Under the pieces are notes generated by a model that was not told where the DNA came from, did no database searches, and saw only the letters and a list, made by a program, of their open reading frames with translations. A DNA stretch of 64,000 nucleotides from Manihot esculenta (taxonomy: Eukaryota; Streptophyta; Magnoliopsida; Malpighiales; Euphorbiaceae), in NCBI RefSeq assembly GCF_001659605.2, contig NC_035161.2:29373691-29437690 (forward strand). Direction: 5' to 3'. Below, one piece after another: positions 1 to 11,039 of the stretch. Positions within the stretch are counted from its first letter, which is position 1. Each line of letters starts with the position of its first letter. Both the position numbers and the translations under genes were made by a program.

Positions 1-1168
1 CTTTTCCGGCCATCCCTTTAGCAAATCTACTCGTCACCAAGGCGTCATCCTGCCTTATATACTTCTCCGCCCTCTTCATCAACTCAGCCAGTGAGGTCGG
101 AGGTTTCCTGCTCAAAGAACCAAAGAACTCGGCAGAGGTTGTTCCCTTTTGCATGGCCTCCACCGCCCTTCCTTCATCCAGCTCGGGAATCTGCAGGGCC
201 TCCGTATTGAAGCGGGCGACATACTCTCTGAGTGATTCACCTTCTTTCTGTTTCATTGTTTCTAGATAGCTCGTCTTCCTATCAGCTGGCACCCCGGCTA
301 TGAACCGGCTGATGAAGCGGGTGGCAAGATCTCCAAAACTTCTAATGCTTCCGGCCTCCAGGCTGTTGAACCACGCCCGCGCCGGTCCCGAGAGCGTTGT
401 TGGGAACACCTTACACATTAAGGCATCTGACAGGGTTTGCAACTCCATAAAGGTCTTATAGTTCATGACATGCTCTCTCGGGTTACCAGCTCCATTATAG
501 GCCGCCATTGGCGGCATCATAAACTTCTTGGGAACGGTCTCCTGCTGCACTATCTTTGAGAAGGGAGAAGAAGTGGGCAAGGAGGTTTGGCTTTGATCTT
601 TCTTACCTAGCTCGGCTAAGAGCTGCTCTTTCAACCTTTTCAGCTTTTGGTTCATTTTCTCGTCTTCCGGGCTGGTTCCTTTGCCCCAGCTGTATTCCTC
701 CTCCCCTGTTTCAGTTCCCGTTTCCCTGGTTGTTCCGGCAGAATAGTTGTCCGCCTCCTCATTTTCTATCAACTCTCTTGCCCTTCTCCCATGGATTCGG
801 GCCTCCGGTTCTTCCTCTTCCCCGGCATCGTGGCTGTTAGTTTGGAGGCGGTCAGGGGTAGGTCGGGGTTCATTGGTTCTGGGTTCCTCCACTACTGGGA
901 GTGCATTTACTGGGGTGCTAAGGCCCCTCTGTTGCATTAGCTGCCCCAACCAGTGAGCAGTAGTCTGTAGCTGGAGAGCCATAGTTTGAATGTCCTGGTT
1001 AGACAGAGTCATGGTGGGAGTATTCCCTGCCAAGCTTGGCGAGGGATTAAGAGGAATAGGCGTTTGGTTATTCAACGTTGTAGGGCTAGAAAAGGAGAAC
1101 TGCTGCCCATCTTGGGCAGAGCTCAGGTCATTTGGAATGTTAAGGTTACTTTCTTGGTGGTTTGCCAT
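1..1168 (-). CDS. Gypsy retrotransposon gag protein, partial (C-terminus outside window)
   Basis: An open frame of about 389 codons without a stop, read from the ATG at 1168 to the window edge. The first 200 or so residues are polar and low in conservation, with Glu-rich stretches. Residues from about 235 carry the Retrotrans_gag core: a 'MPPMAAYNGAGNPREHV' segment, then 'LSGPARAWFNSL', 'SFGDLATRFISRF' and 'YVARFNTEAL'. These helices form the capsid that packages element RNA. The zinc knuckle, protease and pol are not in the window. The start was chosen because it is the first ATG after the primer-binding site and the frame stays open from there. Confidence 0.85.
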   Translation of the reverse strand, partial: MANHQESNLNIPNDLSSAQDGQQFSFSSPTTLNNQTPIPLNPSPSLAGNTPTMTLSNQDIQTMALQLQTTAHWLGQLMQQRGLSTPVNALPVVEEPRTNEPRPTPDRLQTNSHDAGEEEEPEARIHGRRARELIENEEADNYSAGTTRETGTETGEEEYSWGKGTSPEDEKMNQKLKRLKEQLLAELGKKDQSQTSLPTSSPFSKIVQQETVPKKFMMPPMAAYNGAGNPREHVMNYKTFMELQTLSDALMCKVFPTTLSGPARAWFNSLEAGSIRSFGDLATRFISRFIAGVPADRKTSYLETMKQKEGESLREYVARFNTEALQIPELDEGRAVEAMQKGTTSAEFFGSLSRKPPTSLAELMKRAEKYIRQDDALVTSRFAKGMAGK

Positions 1169-1227
1169 CGTGGATCTCAGTGGGTTTTGAAAGTGAAAAC
1201 TCCGGTGATGAAAAGATCTCCTTCGTT

Positions 1228-1246
1228 TCCCACAGACGGCGCTAAT
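1228..1246 (-). other. Primer-binding site of the left Gypsy element
   Basis: Right next to the inner LTR end, the minus strand reads TTAGCGCCGTCTGTGGGAA. This is close to the TTGGCGCCGTCTGTGGGAA motif commonly found after the 5' LTR in plant Gypsy elements, where a tRNA 3' end primes minus-strand DNA synthesis. It fixes the direction of the element and shows this is the 5' LTR. Which tRNA is used cannot be settled by eye. Confidence 0.7.
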
Positions 1247-1741
1247 TGATGATCTGAGATCCAATAGAATAGGGTTTTACAAGGGTTTTGGTATTGAAAA
1301 ATAAACTTAAACTTTCTGGGGAGGGGGTTCCCCTTTTATCCATTTCGCTATGCTTGCTGGTGACGTGTAAAGGCCTTTCCATGATTGGGACACGCGTCTC
1401 TGACATACAGATTCGGGTGTACGAGGGTATCAGCAGCCTGCTCCATGCGTAACGGCCTCTGATTCTCCTCGTGCGTACGTTCGAGCGGATCTGCTAGGCT
1501 GTCTTAGTATGGCTCTGAATACTGGGCTGGGCCGAGAGTCGGGCCGGACGCTGAGTCTGAGAGGAGAGGGCCTGCTGGTCGCGGACTGGGCCGATCTAAG
1601 TGAAGAAGCTTGGTTGAGCCCGGCCTTGAAGGTGGCACGAACCAGGCTTGTCTCGTATATCAAGTGTGTGGGCCTCTGCTTGATGGGCTTTTGGCTGTGG
1701 TCAAGCCCCTGATCTGGGGTAAAGAAATCCAGCGGTCATCA
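1247..1741 (-). repeat. 5' LTR, 495 bp
   Basis: The repeat is bounded by TGATGATC at 1247 and GGTCATCA ending at 1741, giving the short inverted ends expected of an LTR (TG...CA). The primer-binding site lies beside the 1247 end and AT-rich host DNA starts at 1742. A GATAAAAG box on the minus strand near 1333-1341 may be the element's TATA box. The second LTR is outside the window, so the length rests on these ends only. Confidence 0.8.
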
Positions 1742-2993
1742 TTTATAAATATTATTTTAGAAAAAAATTATATCATTAGAGATTTAACTATTCACTAACT
1801 TTAAATTGAAGAATATAAAAGAAAAAATATAAAAATTTAATTTTAAAAATACAAAAATTAATATGCTAATTACATTAAAATTTAAAAATTAAAATATAAT
1901 TTATTTAAAATTAAATATTTAATCTATATATATAAAAATTTAAGTGTTTATGAGATATTGTAGATATATGAAATATTTATTTTTCTATTGACTAGAATTA
2001 TAAAGGAAATAAATTTTGATTTAAATGGATAGATATTAAATATTTTTAATATAATATAATGATAAATTATTCAAAAAGATTAAAAAATATAGTCTACATA
2101 TTCATTAAAAAAACTAATTTTCAAAATTTGAATGTAATATATATTAAAAATAGTTGTTTATAAGTTTTAGTTTATTGATATTAAAATCTTCGAAATCAAG
2201 AGGATTCAAAATTAAATCTTAGTGGAAGGCATTTGTACCAAAAAGATAAAACTACATATTGAAACACTGTTAGTCTACTTTTACATATAAGAAAAAGTAT
2301 TAGGTTTGAATTTTTATATTTATAACTAATATATAAAAAAAAATAATAATAATAATAAAAAAGGAAGAAGAAATCAAAAGACAACAAGTGGGAACAAGGA
2401 TGGATTTTGATGCAGTCATAGTTTGTTGATCCACATTCATAGTTCCCTTCTCTCAAGTTAGAAAGTTAGAACCAACGTCTGCGCAAAGATTGAAAAATGT
2501 AGAAGACTTGCAAAATTCCATTGGTCCTGCTAAAGACTTGGAGATTTTTCCAGGAATTTTACTGAACAAAAACCTTGTTGGACGTCTCCCTCGTTGACCT
2601 TCATCCTGTTAAAATTCAAGAGAAATTATATTATTCACTTAGACGGAGTTAAAAATAAAAAATTTCATTTATTTGTATTTTGATTTACAGTAAATCCTGT
2701 CTATTCGTCGTCATCTGAACATTAAAAATTGCGAGGAAATTGCTGGCTGCTAACTTTCTCCTTTCCAAGAAGCTTCACTTTTATTTATTTATTTATTTAT
2801 TTCAGTCAATGAAGAAATCATTATTAAAGAAAGAAAGGAAGAAGGCAGGCCAAGCAGATCCACTTCTGTTTTTTAAAAAAGACTCCAACTATCATGCAGA
2901 ATTAGAGAAATTTCCCTTCAACTACAGACGTATGAGCTAGGATGCTGATTAGTGACCCTGTCTTCACCTTCCTCTCCATCTCCTTTGAACCTT
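1742..2993. other. AT-rich intergenic DNA upstream of the CML gene
   Basis: Strongly AT-rich sequence with short A and T runs and (TAA)n and (TTTA)n stretches near 2345-2360 and 2780-2800. No coding similarity was seen. The last few hundred bases are less AT-rich and probably hold the promoter of the EF-hand gene that starts at 3074. Confidence 0.6.
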
Positions 2994-3001
2994 TATAAAT
3001 A
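2994..3001 (+). promoter_or_regulatory. TATA box of the CML gene
   Basis: TATAAATA lies 73 bp before the ATG at 3074 (counting from the last base of the box). This leaves room for a transcription start near 3025-3035 and a 5' leader of about 40-50 bases. It is the only good TATA match close to the gene. Confidence 0.6.
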
Positions 3002-3073
3002 AACTATTCTCCTATCCAATCCTTGACAAAATCCTGTAAAGCATTCTCTCCTCTGTTGCTTTTCTAGCATTAC

Positions 3074-3691
3074 ATGTTTTCAGCCATGTCTCAAGATAAA
3101 TCAGACTGCTTCACCAACATGCATAAAACATCATCTAACGAGCTATCCTCTATATTTATTGATATTGTATTTTTTGGACATTTCATAAAGTTGAGTGATT
3201 TGCAGAAATTTTTCTCAAGATTTTGGTTCTCCCTCAGATCCAAAACTCGTTTTGATAATTCAAGGTTATGGGAAAAGAACAGGAACCAAGATTGTGAGTC
3301 ATCCAAGTCGCAGTGTCACTTAAACAACAAGAGAGATGATGGGAACCTCCGGAGAGAAGAGGTGGAGATGGTGATGGGGAAGGTAGGAATTTTTTGCAGC
3401 ACAGAAAGTGAGAAGCTTAAGGAGTCGATGGGTTCTGATGAGCTTTCGCAGCTGTTTGATGAGAAGGAGCCAAGCTTAGAGGAATTGAAGGAAGCTTTCG
3501 ATGTTTTTGATGAAAAGAGAGATGGGTTTATTGACGCTGAAGAGTTACAGAAATTACTCCTAAAATTGGGATTAAAGGAAGGATCTACGATGGATAACTG
3601 CAGAAAAATGATCACAGCCTGTGATGAAAACGGAGACGGAAGAATAGACTTCATTGAATTTGTAAAATTCATGGAGCGCGTTTTCTCTTGA
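3074..3691 (+). CDS. Calmodulin-like EF-hand calcium-binding protein (CML45/46 type)
   Basis: Intronless, 205 residues. Two EF-hands lie in the C-terminal half. Loop 1 is residues 146-157 (D146, D150, G151, I153, E157), with Lys148 where Asp or Asn is usual, so it may bind calcium weakly. Loop 2 is residues 184-195 (D184, N186, D188, G189, I191, E195) and is fully canonical. Residues 25-55 are hydrophobic and aromatic (IFIDIVFFGHF and onward), which could be a membrane anchor or signal-anchor. Residues 60-125 are charged and linker-like. This pattern of a hydrophobic N-terminus plus one EF-hand pair matches plant CML45/46-like proteins (At3g29000, At5g39670), thought to be calcium sensors. 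The next gene is also the neighbour of At3g29000 in Arabidopsis, which supports the call. A second ATG at codon 5 is an alternative start. Confidence 0.88.
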   Translation: MFSAMSQDKSDCFTNMHKTSSNELSSIFIDIVFFGHFIKLSDLQKFFSRFWFSLRSKTRFDNSRLWEKNRNQDCESSKSQCHLNNKRDDGNLRREEVEMVMGKVGIFCSTESEKLKESMGSDELSQLFDEKEPSLEELKEAFDVFDEKRDGFIDAEELQKLLLKLGLKEGSTMDNCRKMITACDENGDGRIDFIEFVKFMERVFS

Positions 3692-6060
3692 ATATACTGT
3701 CGAACACATCAAAAGCATAAGAAAATTTGATATTCTGCATATCTTCTCTTCTCCTCCTTAAATCCATCTCTCACAGAGTTTTCCCCTTCTTTTTTTATTT
3801 TTTCTTTGTGGTTTTTTGCCCCTATGTAATTACCGTATGCAGTTGATAGAGCATCAATGTGAGAAGCAACGCCAGATGACTATCTCCAAAAAATGTTGAT
3901 ATGATAAAAATAAAAGTATTCCTAATCCTCCGGGCAATACTTCAATATAAAAACTTACATAATATTGACAAGCTCAATTCCCTCGGGTTGCCATGTTGGC
4001 TAACATGGTCTCAGCGATCTGAGTTAGCAGTTTATATGTACGACTGAAAATATACACTTAATTGTTAAAAGTGATAAAATAATAAAATAAATTACGGTGG
4101 ATATTATCTTTATGGATTTATTAATTTTTAAGATTTATTAAAAAATTCTTCTAAAATTTAATTTATAAGATTTGTTAATATGTATTTTTAAAATTTAATT
4201 TTCAAAATTTATAAATCAACAAAAACATATAGAGAATAAAATCATAAAGTAAAAAAATAGAAATGTATTTTTTTGTAAAGATGAATGAGAAATAATAAAG
4301 TAAAAAGTTATGAGTATATTTATTTGTAAAGATAGTGACCGTTTACGGTAGAAAAATAATTATTTTAAATCGTTATAAAAATTATGAAATAATATAATAA
4401 AATTATAATGGCTATATTTAATATTAAATTTAAATATCAAATCTATAATAGTAAAAAATTTTATAAATAAAATTTTTTAGCGAGCACAAAAATTTTTAAA
4501 ATTTAAATTAATTTTATAACAAATTTCATCAGCAATATGCGCAAAAACTAGAGAAGGATTTATGGAGGGGTCAGGACCGCTCATGGTCGCCTGAAAATTT
4601 TTAAATTTCATCGGACTATTTAGATGGTTTTACATAGTAGAAAAAATTACTATTAAATCTCTCTATGTTTAAAAAATTTATTAATTAATTTTTATTTTAA
4701 AATCAATTAATTAAAATATTTTATATTTTATAAAATTATTTTTTTTAATTTTCTTATCAAATAAATCCTCATTTCCATGTAATATTATTTAATTCATTTA
4801 ATTTAAGTTGTTTATTTTATTTTATCCCTCTCATTATTTTTCATTTTTAAAATTTCAACTCTAATATATAATTTTTTTAAAAAAATTATTTATTTATTGT
4901 ATAATTTAATTTTATATGCTATTTTAATTATTAAAAATAAATAATTATCTCACATAATTAGTTTCAAATCTATTTATATAATTGAAATTATTTGTTAAAT
5001 TATTTAAATTTAGAAAAATCAATTTTAAATTTTTATAAATAAAAGTATTTTATGAATAACATTTTATTAATTAATGAGTTTTATAGACTATTTAAATTTA
5101 AAAAATAATTTAATTTTAAAAATATAAATTTAATGAGTAATAAATTAGATAATTTAAATTTAAAAATATTTAAATATAAATCAAATATTGTTTTTTATAA
5201 ATAATATATTAGATTATTTAAGTTTAAGAAAATAAAATAGAAATATTATTTTTATAGCTAATGGGTTAAATAATTTAATAAATAAATAAATAAATTTTAT
5301 AATAAATATTATATTGAATAGATACGTTATTTTAATAGTATTATTTTTTTATGAATTTAAATAACACAATTATAAAAAAGAAGTTTTTTTATAATAAATA
5401 TTATTAAAAGTTGATTTTATTTATAATAAAAATTATTAAAAGTGAATTTTATAATAGAATAAGAGATAAGCTATTTATAAATTTATTTTTTATTTATATT
5501 GAAAGATATATTTGTAAATATTAAAAATAAAGGTGTTATTAATATATTTTAATTAATAAAAAATAGATAAATTGTAATTTAATTATAATATTTTATAAAT
5601 TTATTTGATATATATTTATATTATGTGTTTTATTTTACCTAATTATTCATTAAAATTTAATTTTAAATAAAATTTTTGAATCCGTAAAGTACCCTTCTTT
5701 CCTCTAGGTACGTTGTTTTCACTTATGGATGTCAGTTGGTTTTCACAAGTACTCGATCTATCCAAATTCTATTAGGATAGATTTGAATTTTTACAAAACG
5801 GATTTGGACGAATTCGGATTTGAAAAATTTTATCCGTCTTATATTCGGGTAGGGTTCGAAATCAGATGATCGGATATCCGTTATCCGAACCCGATTAGAA
5901 TAACAAAACTAACCCTAACCTTAATCCTTAATTTCTTTTTTTCATTTTTACTTCCCTCTGTCCGTCGGCGTCTCTCTCCCCTGCTTTCCTTTCCATATCC
6001 ACACATCTCTCCTCCACTTCACTTACGACTGTCGGCGCAGGCCAGTCGGGACTGACTACG
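3692..6060. other. AT-rich intergenic DNA
   Basis: The 3' UTR of the EF-hand gene probably covers the first 150 bases or so (a pyrimidine tract at 3770-3815 and several AATAAAA-like signals near 3905-3915). The rest is very AT-rich DNA with no coding signal. From about 5725 the texture changes: 'tggatgtcag' followed by repeated 'ggatttg', 'ggatatccg' and 'atccgaacccg' motifs, which recall the subterminal repeats of plant hAT-type elements. No matching far end could be fixed, so no element is called. Confidence 0.5.
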
Positions 6061-6160
6061 TCTCATTTCTCTCCCTAGCGACGATAAATCTTCTCTCTCC
6101 CCAGTCATCCATATCTCCTTCTCTCTCCCCAGTCATCCATATCTCCTTCTCTCTCCAGTC
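6061..6160 (+). repeat. CT-rich tract with a 28-bp tandem duplication
   Basis: Two adjoining 28-bp units beginning 'agtcatccat' start at 6103 and 6131. They sit within a longer CT-rich stretch (about 5940-6420) that also repeats 'ctctctcc' and 'ccagtcg'. The tract gives spurious open frames but no recognisable protein. Confidence 0.7.
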
Positions 6161-6624
6161 GTTAACATCTCTCACAGTCCCACTTCCCAGTCAACGCCTC
6201 TCTCCCCCAACGCCTCTCTCCCCCACTTCACTGACGAGTGCCGGCAGCCCAGTCGACACTGGCAATGTCTCTTTTCTCTCTCCAGTCGACGATAAATCTT
6301 CTCTATCCTGATATCTCATTTTCTCTCTCTCCAGTGGCCACATCTCCCACTTCTCGGTCGGAGACAACTCTTCCCTCTCCCCGGTCGGCATCGGCGACAT
6401 CTCCTTCTCTCTCCTCAGTCTGTTCATTGACTACTGCTGGAAATCGACGTCGGTGAATTTTTAGTTGCTATTAAAGAATTTTAAAATTTATGAACTATTA
6501 ATTTAATTATTTGGATACTGTTAAAAAATCTAATTATTTGCTATTTGATTATTATTCTCCAATATTTCTACTGCTGGGCATTTGTCCTATATTTCTACTG
6601 CTGGGTTGTGCATATATTTAAAAT

Positions 6625-6836
6625 TAGTTTTACGTTGAATAGATAATTGAGGTTGATATTTGAGTTGTGCAAATTTTCTAATTCAGGTTTAATATTTGAA
6701 TTATAATATCTAAATTTTTAAATTTAGAAATAGTTTTACGTTGAATAGATAATTGAGGTTGATATTTGAGTTGTGCAAATTTTTTAATTCAGGTTTAATA
6801 TTTAAATTATAATATCTAAAATTTTAAATTTATTTT
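6625..6836 (+). repeat. Tandem duplication, period 106 bp
   Basis: Two neighbouring copies start at 6625 and 6731, both opening 'tagttttacgttgaatagat' and differing by only a few substitutions. The low divergence points to a fairly recent local duplication in non-coding DNA. Confidence 0.85.
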
Positions 6837-6839
6837 CAT

Positions 6840-8340
6840 TGAATTGAATTTTAAAAAATTAAGTTCAGTCGAGTTCAGATATTGTACGTGTATTTATTAA
6901 ATGGATTTAAAATGGATACGGATATTAAAATTAAAATATTAAACGTTAAAATTTTTTTATATATAATCGGATTCAAATTTAGATACTCTCAAACGTTCCT
7001 ACGTTTACTTCTTCAGGACTCACGATCGAATGAGTCTTGATTGTTTCCTTTTATGGTGGCTTCATCGCTTCTTGTTGCAAATTATGATTGCTGCCAGGTG
7101 TTTGATTTAGCCATGGATGCAGCCGACCCATGGACATTCAAACAGCCAAAATGTCTGGTAAATAGCTCAATAATAGCTGATTTAAAATCAGCTCTAACAC
7201 TAGGTGGCTGACAATTATTTTTAACTTTATTTTTTTAAATTATATTATCCTTTTAAAATTTATTAGTTATAATATTTTAAATTAATTTTTTTACATCAAT
7301 ACATTATTTAAAATTATAAAACATAATAATAAATTAAATATATTATAAATAATAATTAAAATAGTTATATTATACATTAGAATATGATAAAAAATTATGT
7401 ATATACATGATGAATAATTATATTTTAAAAATTATGTTTTTAAATATTTTATGTATGTAATAAATTAATATTTTTATATTTATTATATTAAAATAATAAA
7501 TTAATATATAGTTATTTTAATACTAATTGTAACTGTTATAATATAATTTATTAAATATTTAATATGTATTAGTTAAAATTAATTATCTACTATCAACTAT
7601 CAACCACTGTTATCAATTATGTTCAACTGTTAAACTAAACGGATTCTATATTCGGCTTTAATTTTTTAAATATTTTAATTTTTTAAAAAAATAAAAAATT
7701 ATTTAAAAGAATTTCACTTTAAACTTTTATTTAATTTAAATTGTAATCAAATTTATTCTAAATATTTAATTTTTTACTTAATTTCAATTTATTTTTAATT
7801 AAGTTTCTAATTTTAGGACTTTTAATTTTTTTTCTTCTACTTGAATTACTTTTAAAATAATATTTTAAAAGTAAAAAAGTGTAGAAGAGAAAAAGTAATA
7901 CTGATTATAATTTTAATTTATTTTTTTTAAATGAAAATTAAAATTAAAAAATAAAATATAAGATATCTCATATTTACTTATATATATTTATCATCAAATT
8001 AAATCTGTCAATACTTTAAATTTTAATTTAACATAGCCTAAGGTTGCAAAAACCAATTAGGATCCAACCTAGTCAGATTCAATTCAATCCTTTTGAGTTA
8101 TCTAACACCCATGACATCTAGTTCAATTTAGTTGAATTCTTCAAAATCGCTGCAACCTTCTTGCTGTCCTTGCTTTATGCAAAATCAGAATTTCTAGGTA
8201 AAATAATAAAATAGACACAAAACAAGCAAATGATCCTAATAAGTGAATTCCTCTGTAAAGCATTAAAAAGTGACACAACGATAAACACAACAAAGTCGAG
8301 ACCCTTACCATGATAACACTTATCCAACCAAGCACCGGAA
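6840..8340. other. AT-rich intergenic DNA
   Basis: No coding similarity. Around 7150-7200 and 7580-7640 are TAGCTGATTT- and CAACTATCAACC-like motifs resembling the ends of plant hAT-type MITEs, but the two ends do not pair and no target duplication was found. The remainder is A/T-run DNA. Confidence 0.5.
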
Positions 8341-8344
8341 AAAA

Positions 8345-8420
8345 ATAAGCCTACTCAAATAGTGCGATGGATTAGCACACTGGCCAAGGGCGGCCTAAGG
8401 AAAACAAGATTCGAAACGAA
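8345..8420 (+). repeat. Possible tRNA-derived SINE head
   Basis: The stretch contains 'tggattagcacactgg', like a pol III A box, and about 35-40 bases later 'agattcgaaacg', like a B box. This spacing and wording is typical of plant tRNA-derived SINEs. No poly-A or poly-T tail or target duplication was located, so the 3' end is unknown. Confidence 0.35.
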
Positions 8421-8879
8421 CTGGTCAATTACTCCACGAAACTCTCACCACCACCATGCAAAAGCTCCCACCAAGCACAAAAGACGGAGCCAAACCCAAA
8501 TCAATCAACAAACCCATTGATCCCATACTCACAGTGGCAAATGAAAAACAGAAATCAAAAGCTCCACAACCCAATCAGCTGCCATTTGATCCAAAAACTC
8601 CTCCATCTTATGTGCTTGCCCAAAAATTGATGCCAATTTCTTTCCAAAACCACCCATTAGCTCCTCTAAAAATTTGCAAATTATTTAGAATATTTATGTA
8701 GTTTTACATATTATAAAAGGAAATTATTTTTTAAATAAGTATTTATTTTCTGTGTTTTATTTTTGATCACTTTTTTGTAATTATCTTCTAAATGAGTACA
8801 AGTAATTATCTTCAAAATTATCATTATATTTGTAATGACTTCTTAATATTTTATCCCTTGATCACTTGTTTAAATTAGA

Positions 8880-9334
8880 CGCTGAGTTAAATTTCTGAGT
8901 TGGCCACTGATATCCACGCTTCCTCTCCACCTAATCACCCACACAACGACCACATCTCCATTCCTCTCCATAACCAGAGCTCCACGACACCCGTCTTCTT
9001 CCTTAAACCAGACCAAAACGACCTGAACCCCACGCCATTCCACCATCAGCTCTATAGCACCATTGTCGTCAGCGACAGCGCCTACCCATCTGGCCAGCAG
9101 CATCTGCGTCAAGCCAATACCTCAATCACCAAGCCCCAATCTCCCGAAATCAGCCCCCTTTGAACTGACCCAAACCGGTTTCCCGCCCCACGGTTCTTGC
9201 AATCCCAGGTTTCACGCATCGCAGGTTTCGACAACTTTAGTATGAAGTAGTCTGCCGCTTACAGCCCCAAAACTCTATTCCGTGAGTTACCAGCGTTTTC
9301 TACTTCACCATCAGCTTCTCAGTCCAAAGATTTA
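8880..9334 (+). other. Likely promoter and 5' leader exon of the lipoate-ligase gene
   Basis: A C- and CT-rich stretch unlike its AT-rich surroundings ends in a possible splice donor ('tttag|gtattc', exon end 9334). A good acceptor ('gacgcag|ag') lies near 11006, just before the coding start at 11040. A 5' UTR exon spliced over about 1.7 kb is therefore plausible. Short open frames inside it resemble no known protein. Confidence 0.35.
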
Positions 9335-11039
9335 GGTATTCTCATTCTTCTATTTATTTATTTATATTTATATTTATTGTTTGTTAATTGTTCATTTTTA
9401 TTTTCTGTTTTGTGAATGGATGCAAAAACAATTTCCCAATTTGATCCTGAATGCTCCTGACTATGAGACTTATTAACATTGAATCGGTGGATTATAATGG
9501 AAATATTCATATTTGACATCTTGTAGTTGGATGATGTAACTCGGAAATCATTCTTTATTTGTGCTGTATTCAGTTGGCTGTTCTTATTCATGCTGCGATG
9601 CTATGGTTCCATGTGTAAGACTAGTAGTCAAAGTTTAAATTTCTGTTTGGTTTGCTGTTGAGTCTTTGATCTTCATTAGGCTGTTATTTCTGCTCAATCC
9701 CTACATATTTGTTACACGACAGTGAAGGATAAGGATTGCTTTTTTATTAAGCTTGTCAAGTACGTGAGTTTTATTTAAAAGTTTAGTGGTACAATGAAAT
9801 CATGAGTCATGGGTACCCATACTCTATGTGTTTAAAAACTTTGGAATTGCCATTTAAGGTTTATTGTGAAATGTATTAATGTTGTGTGGATGTGAGGAAG
9901 GAGGTATTTATAATGTTTGCGGATGCCAGGATGGCATTTTTTTTCAGTGCAGGTTGAGTTTTGTTGAAAAAAGCATTACCGGGTAGATTTCATGCAGGCT
10001 GAGTTTTGTTGAACTGAATAAATGAGAGGAAAAGAAAGATGTAACTGATATGAAAGAGAGGAAAGAAAGATAAATTATAAAGTAGAGAGACACAAATGGA
10101 GAGATAAAGGGAGAAGAGAGGAAAGAAAGAATGAGAGAGACTAATTATAGAAATTGAAAAGGAAATGAGAAACCATGAACAACAGCAATGTATAAAAAGA
10201 CTAAATAGTTATAAGGATAAAATATAAAATATAAATTATTTATATCTATCATCATTTAGAATTCTTACTACTGACCAAGGTAATTTTAAGGGGGGAAGAG
10301 ATACATGGGCTAATTGCTTGATACAAGCAAAAGTAATAGAATTTTTTCATATATTTTCAAAATGTAGAACCAATTATTTAATTATGGCAAAATTTAGGGG
10401 AGTAATTTATCCAAGAAATAAATTTAAGAGGAGAGAGGAAAGAAGAGAACTGCCCATTTGTGGCCGATTCCAACCGGCTACCCTGTTGACAGTATGTTGC
10501 CAGCACTAACTCTTGAGCTGGAAACAACCCTTGATTCTTAGAAAAATCTTTCTAAACCAGAAAAACAAATTTTTAACTGGAGTTCGCGCCCAATTCTTCC
10601 CTTTTCTGGCTTTGGAGAATCTAGAATTCAACTGCAGAGCCAGCCTTTATATTTGCTCGCCTGGAAGTAAGAGAGATAGTATATTGGAAAGTAAAGTAAC
10701 ATGATCCTAGGTAGCCAAGTCTTCAACCTCTGCCATTGTAACCCAGTAGGTGGTAGCTTGCATCTCCAGAGCTTACTATCATTCTGAAAACTTATTAATC
10801 AAACTCATCTTCAATTTTTCATCAGATTCATTAGAGTATAATAAATGTGTATGTTTTCATTATTATATTAGCTATGGTCAGCACTCGGCACTGTAATTTA
10901 TTCTCTTTTTTTTTTTGGCCTTTTTCGGTACTCATTGGTTTTGCCCTTGACAACTAATGATTAAGAGTTGATGAGTTTCTTGATTACTTGTGAGTTTTTG
11001 ACGCAGAGAGGGAATTTCCTGATACAATTTTCCTGCCTA

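Larger units (their letters stand above)
1..1741 (-). mobile_element. 5' part of a Ty3/Gypsy LTR retrotransposon, cut by the window edge
   Basis: On the minus strand the order is LTR (1741 down to 1247), a primer-binding site directly after it, a short leader, then an open gag frame starting at 1168 and running off the left edge. This is the 5' half of a Gypsy element; pol and the 3' LTR must lie to the left of the window. The intact gag frame and well-kept LTR ends suggest a fairly young insertion. The base after the LTR (1742 onward) begins 'tttat', which should be the target duplication, but its partner is outside the window. The lineage looks like Tat/Athila from the gag style and leader, which is inference. 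Confidence 0.85.

Noticed and set aside
5725..8120. Possible hAT-type element suggested by 'tggatgtcag' at the left and 'cccatgacatct' at the right
   Set aside because: The two ends do not form matching inverted repeats over more than a few bases and no 8-bp target duplication was found.
8456..9245. Several overlapping short open frames (60-87 codons) in C-rich DNA
   Set aside because: No domain or family is recognisable, the frames overlap in more than one phase, and the region is better explained as promoter and 5' leader of the lipoate-ligase gene.
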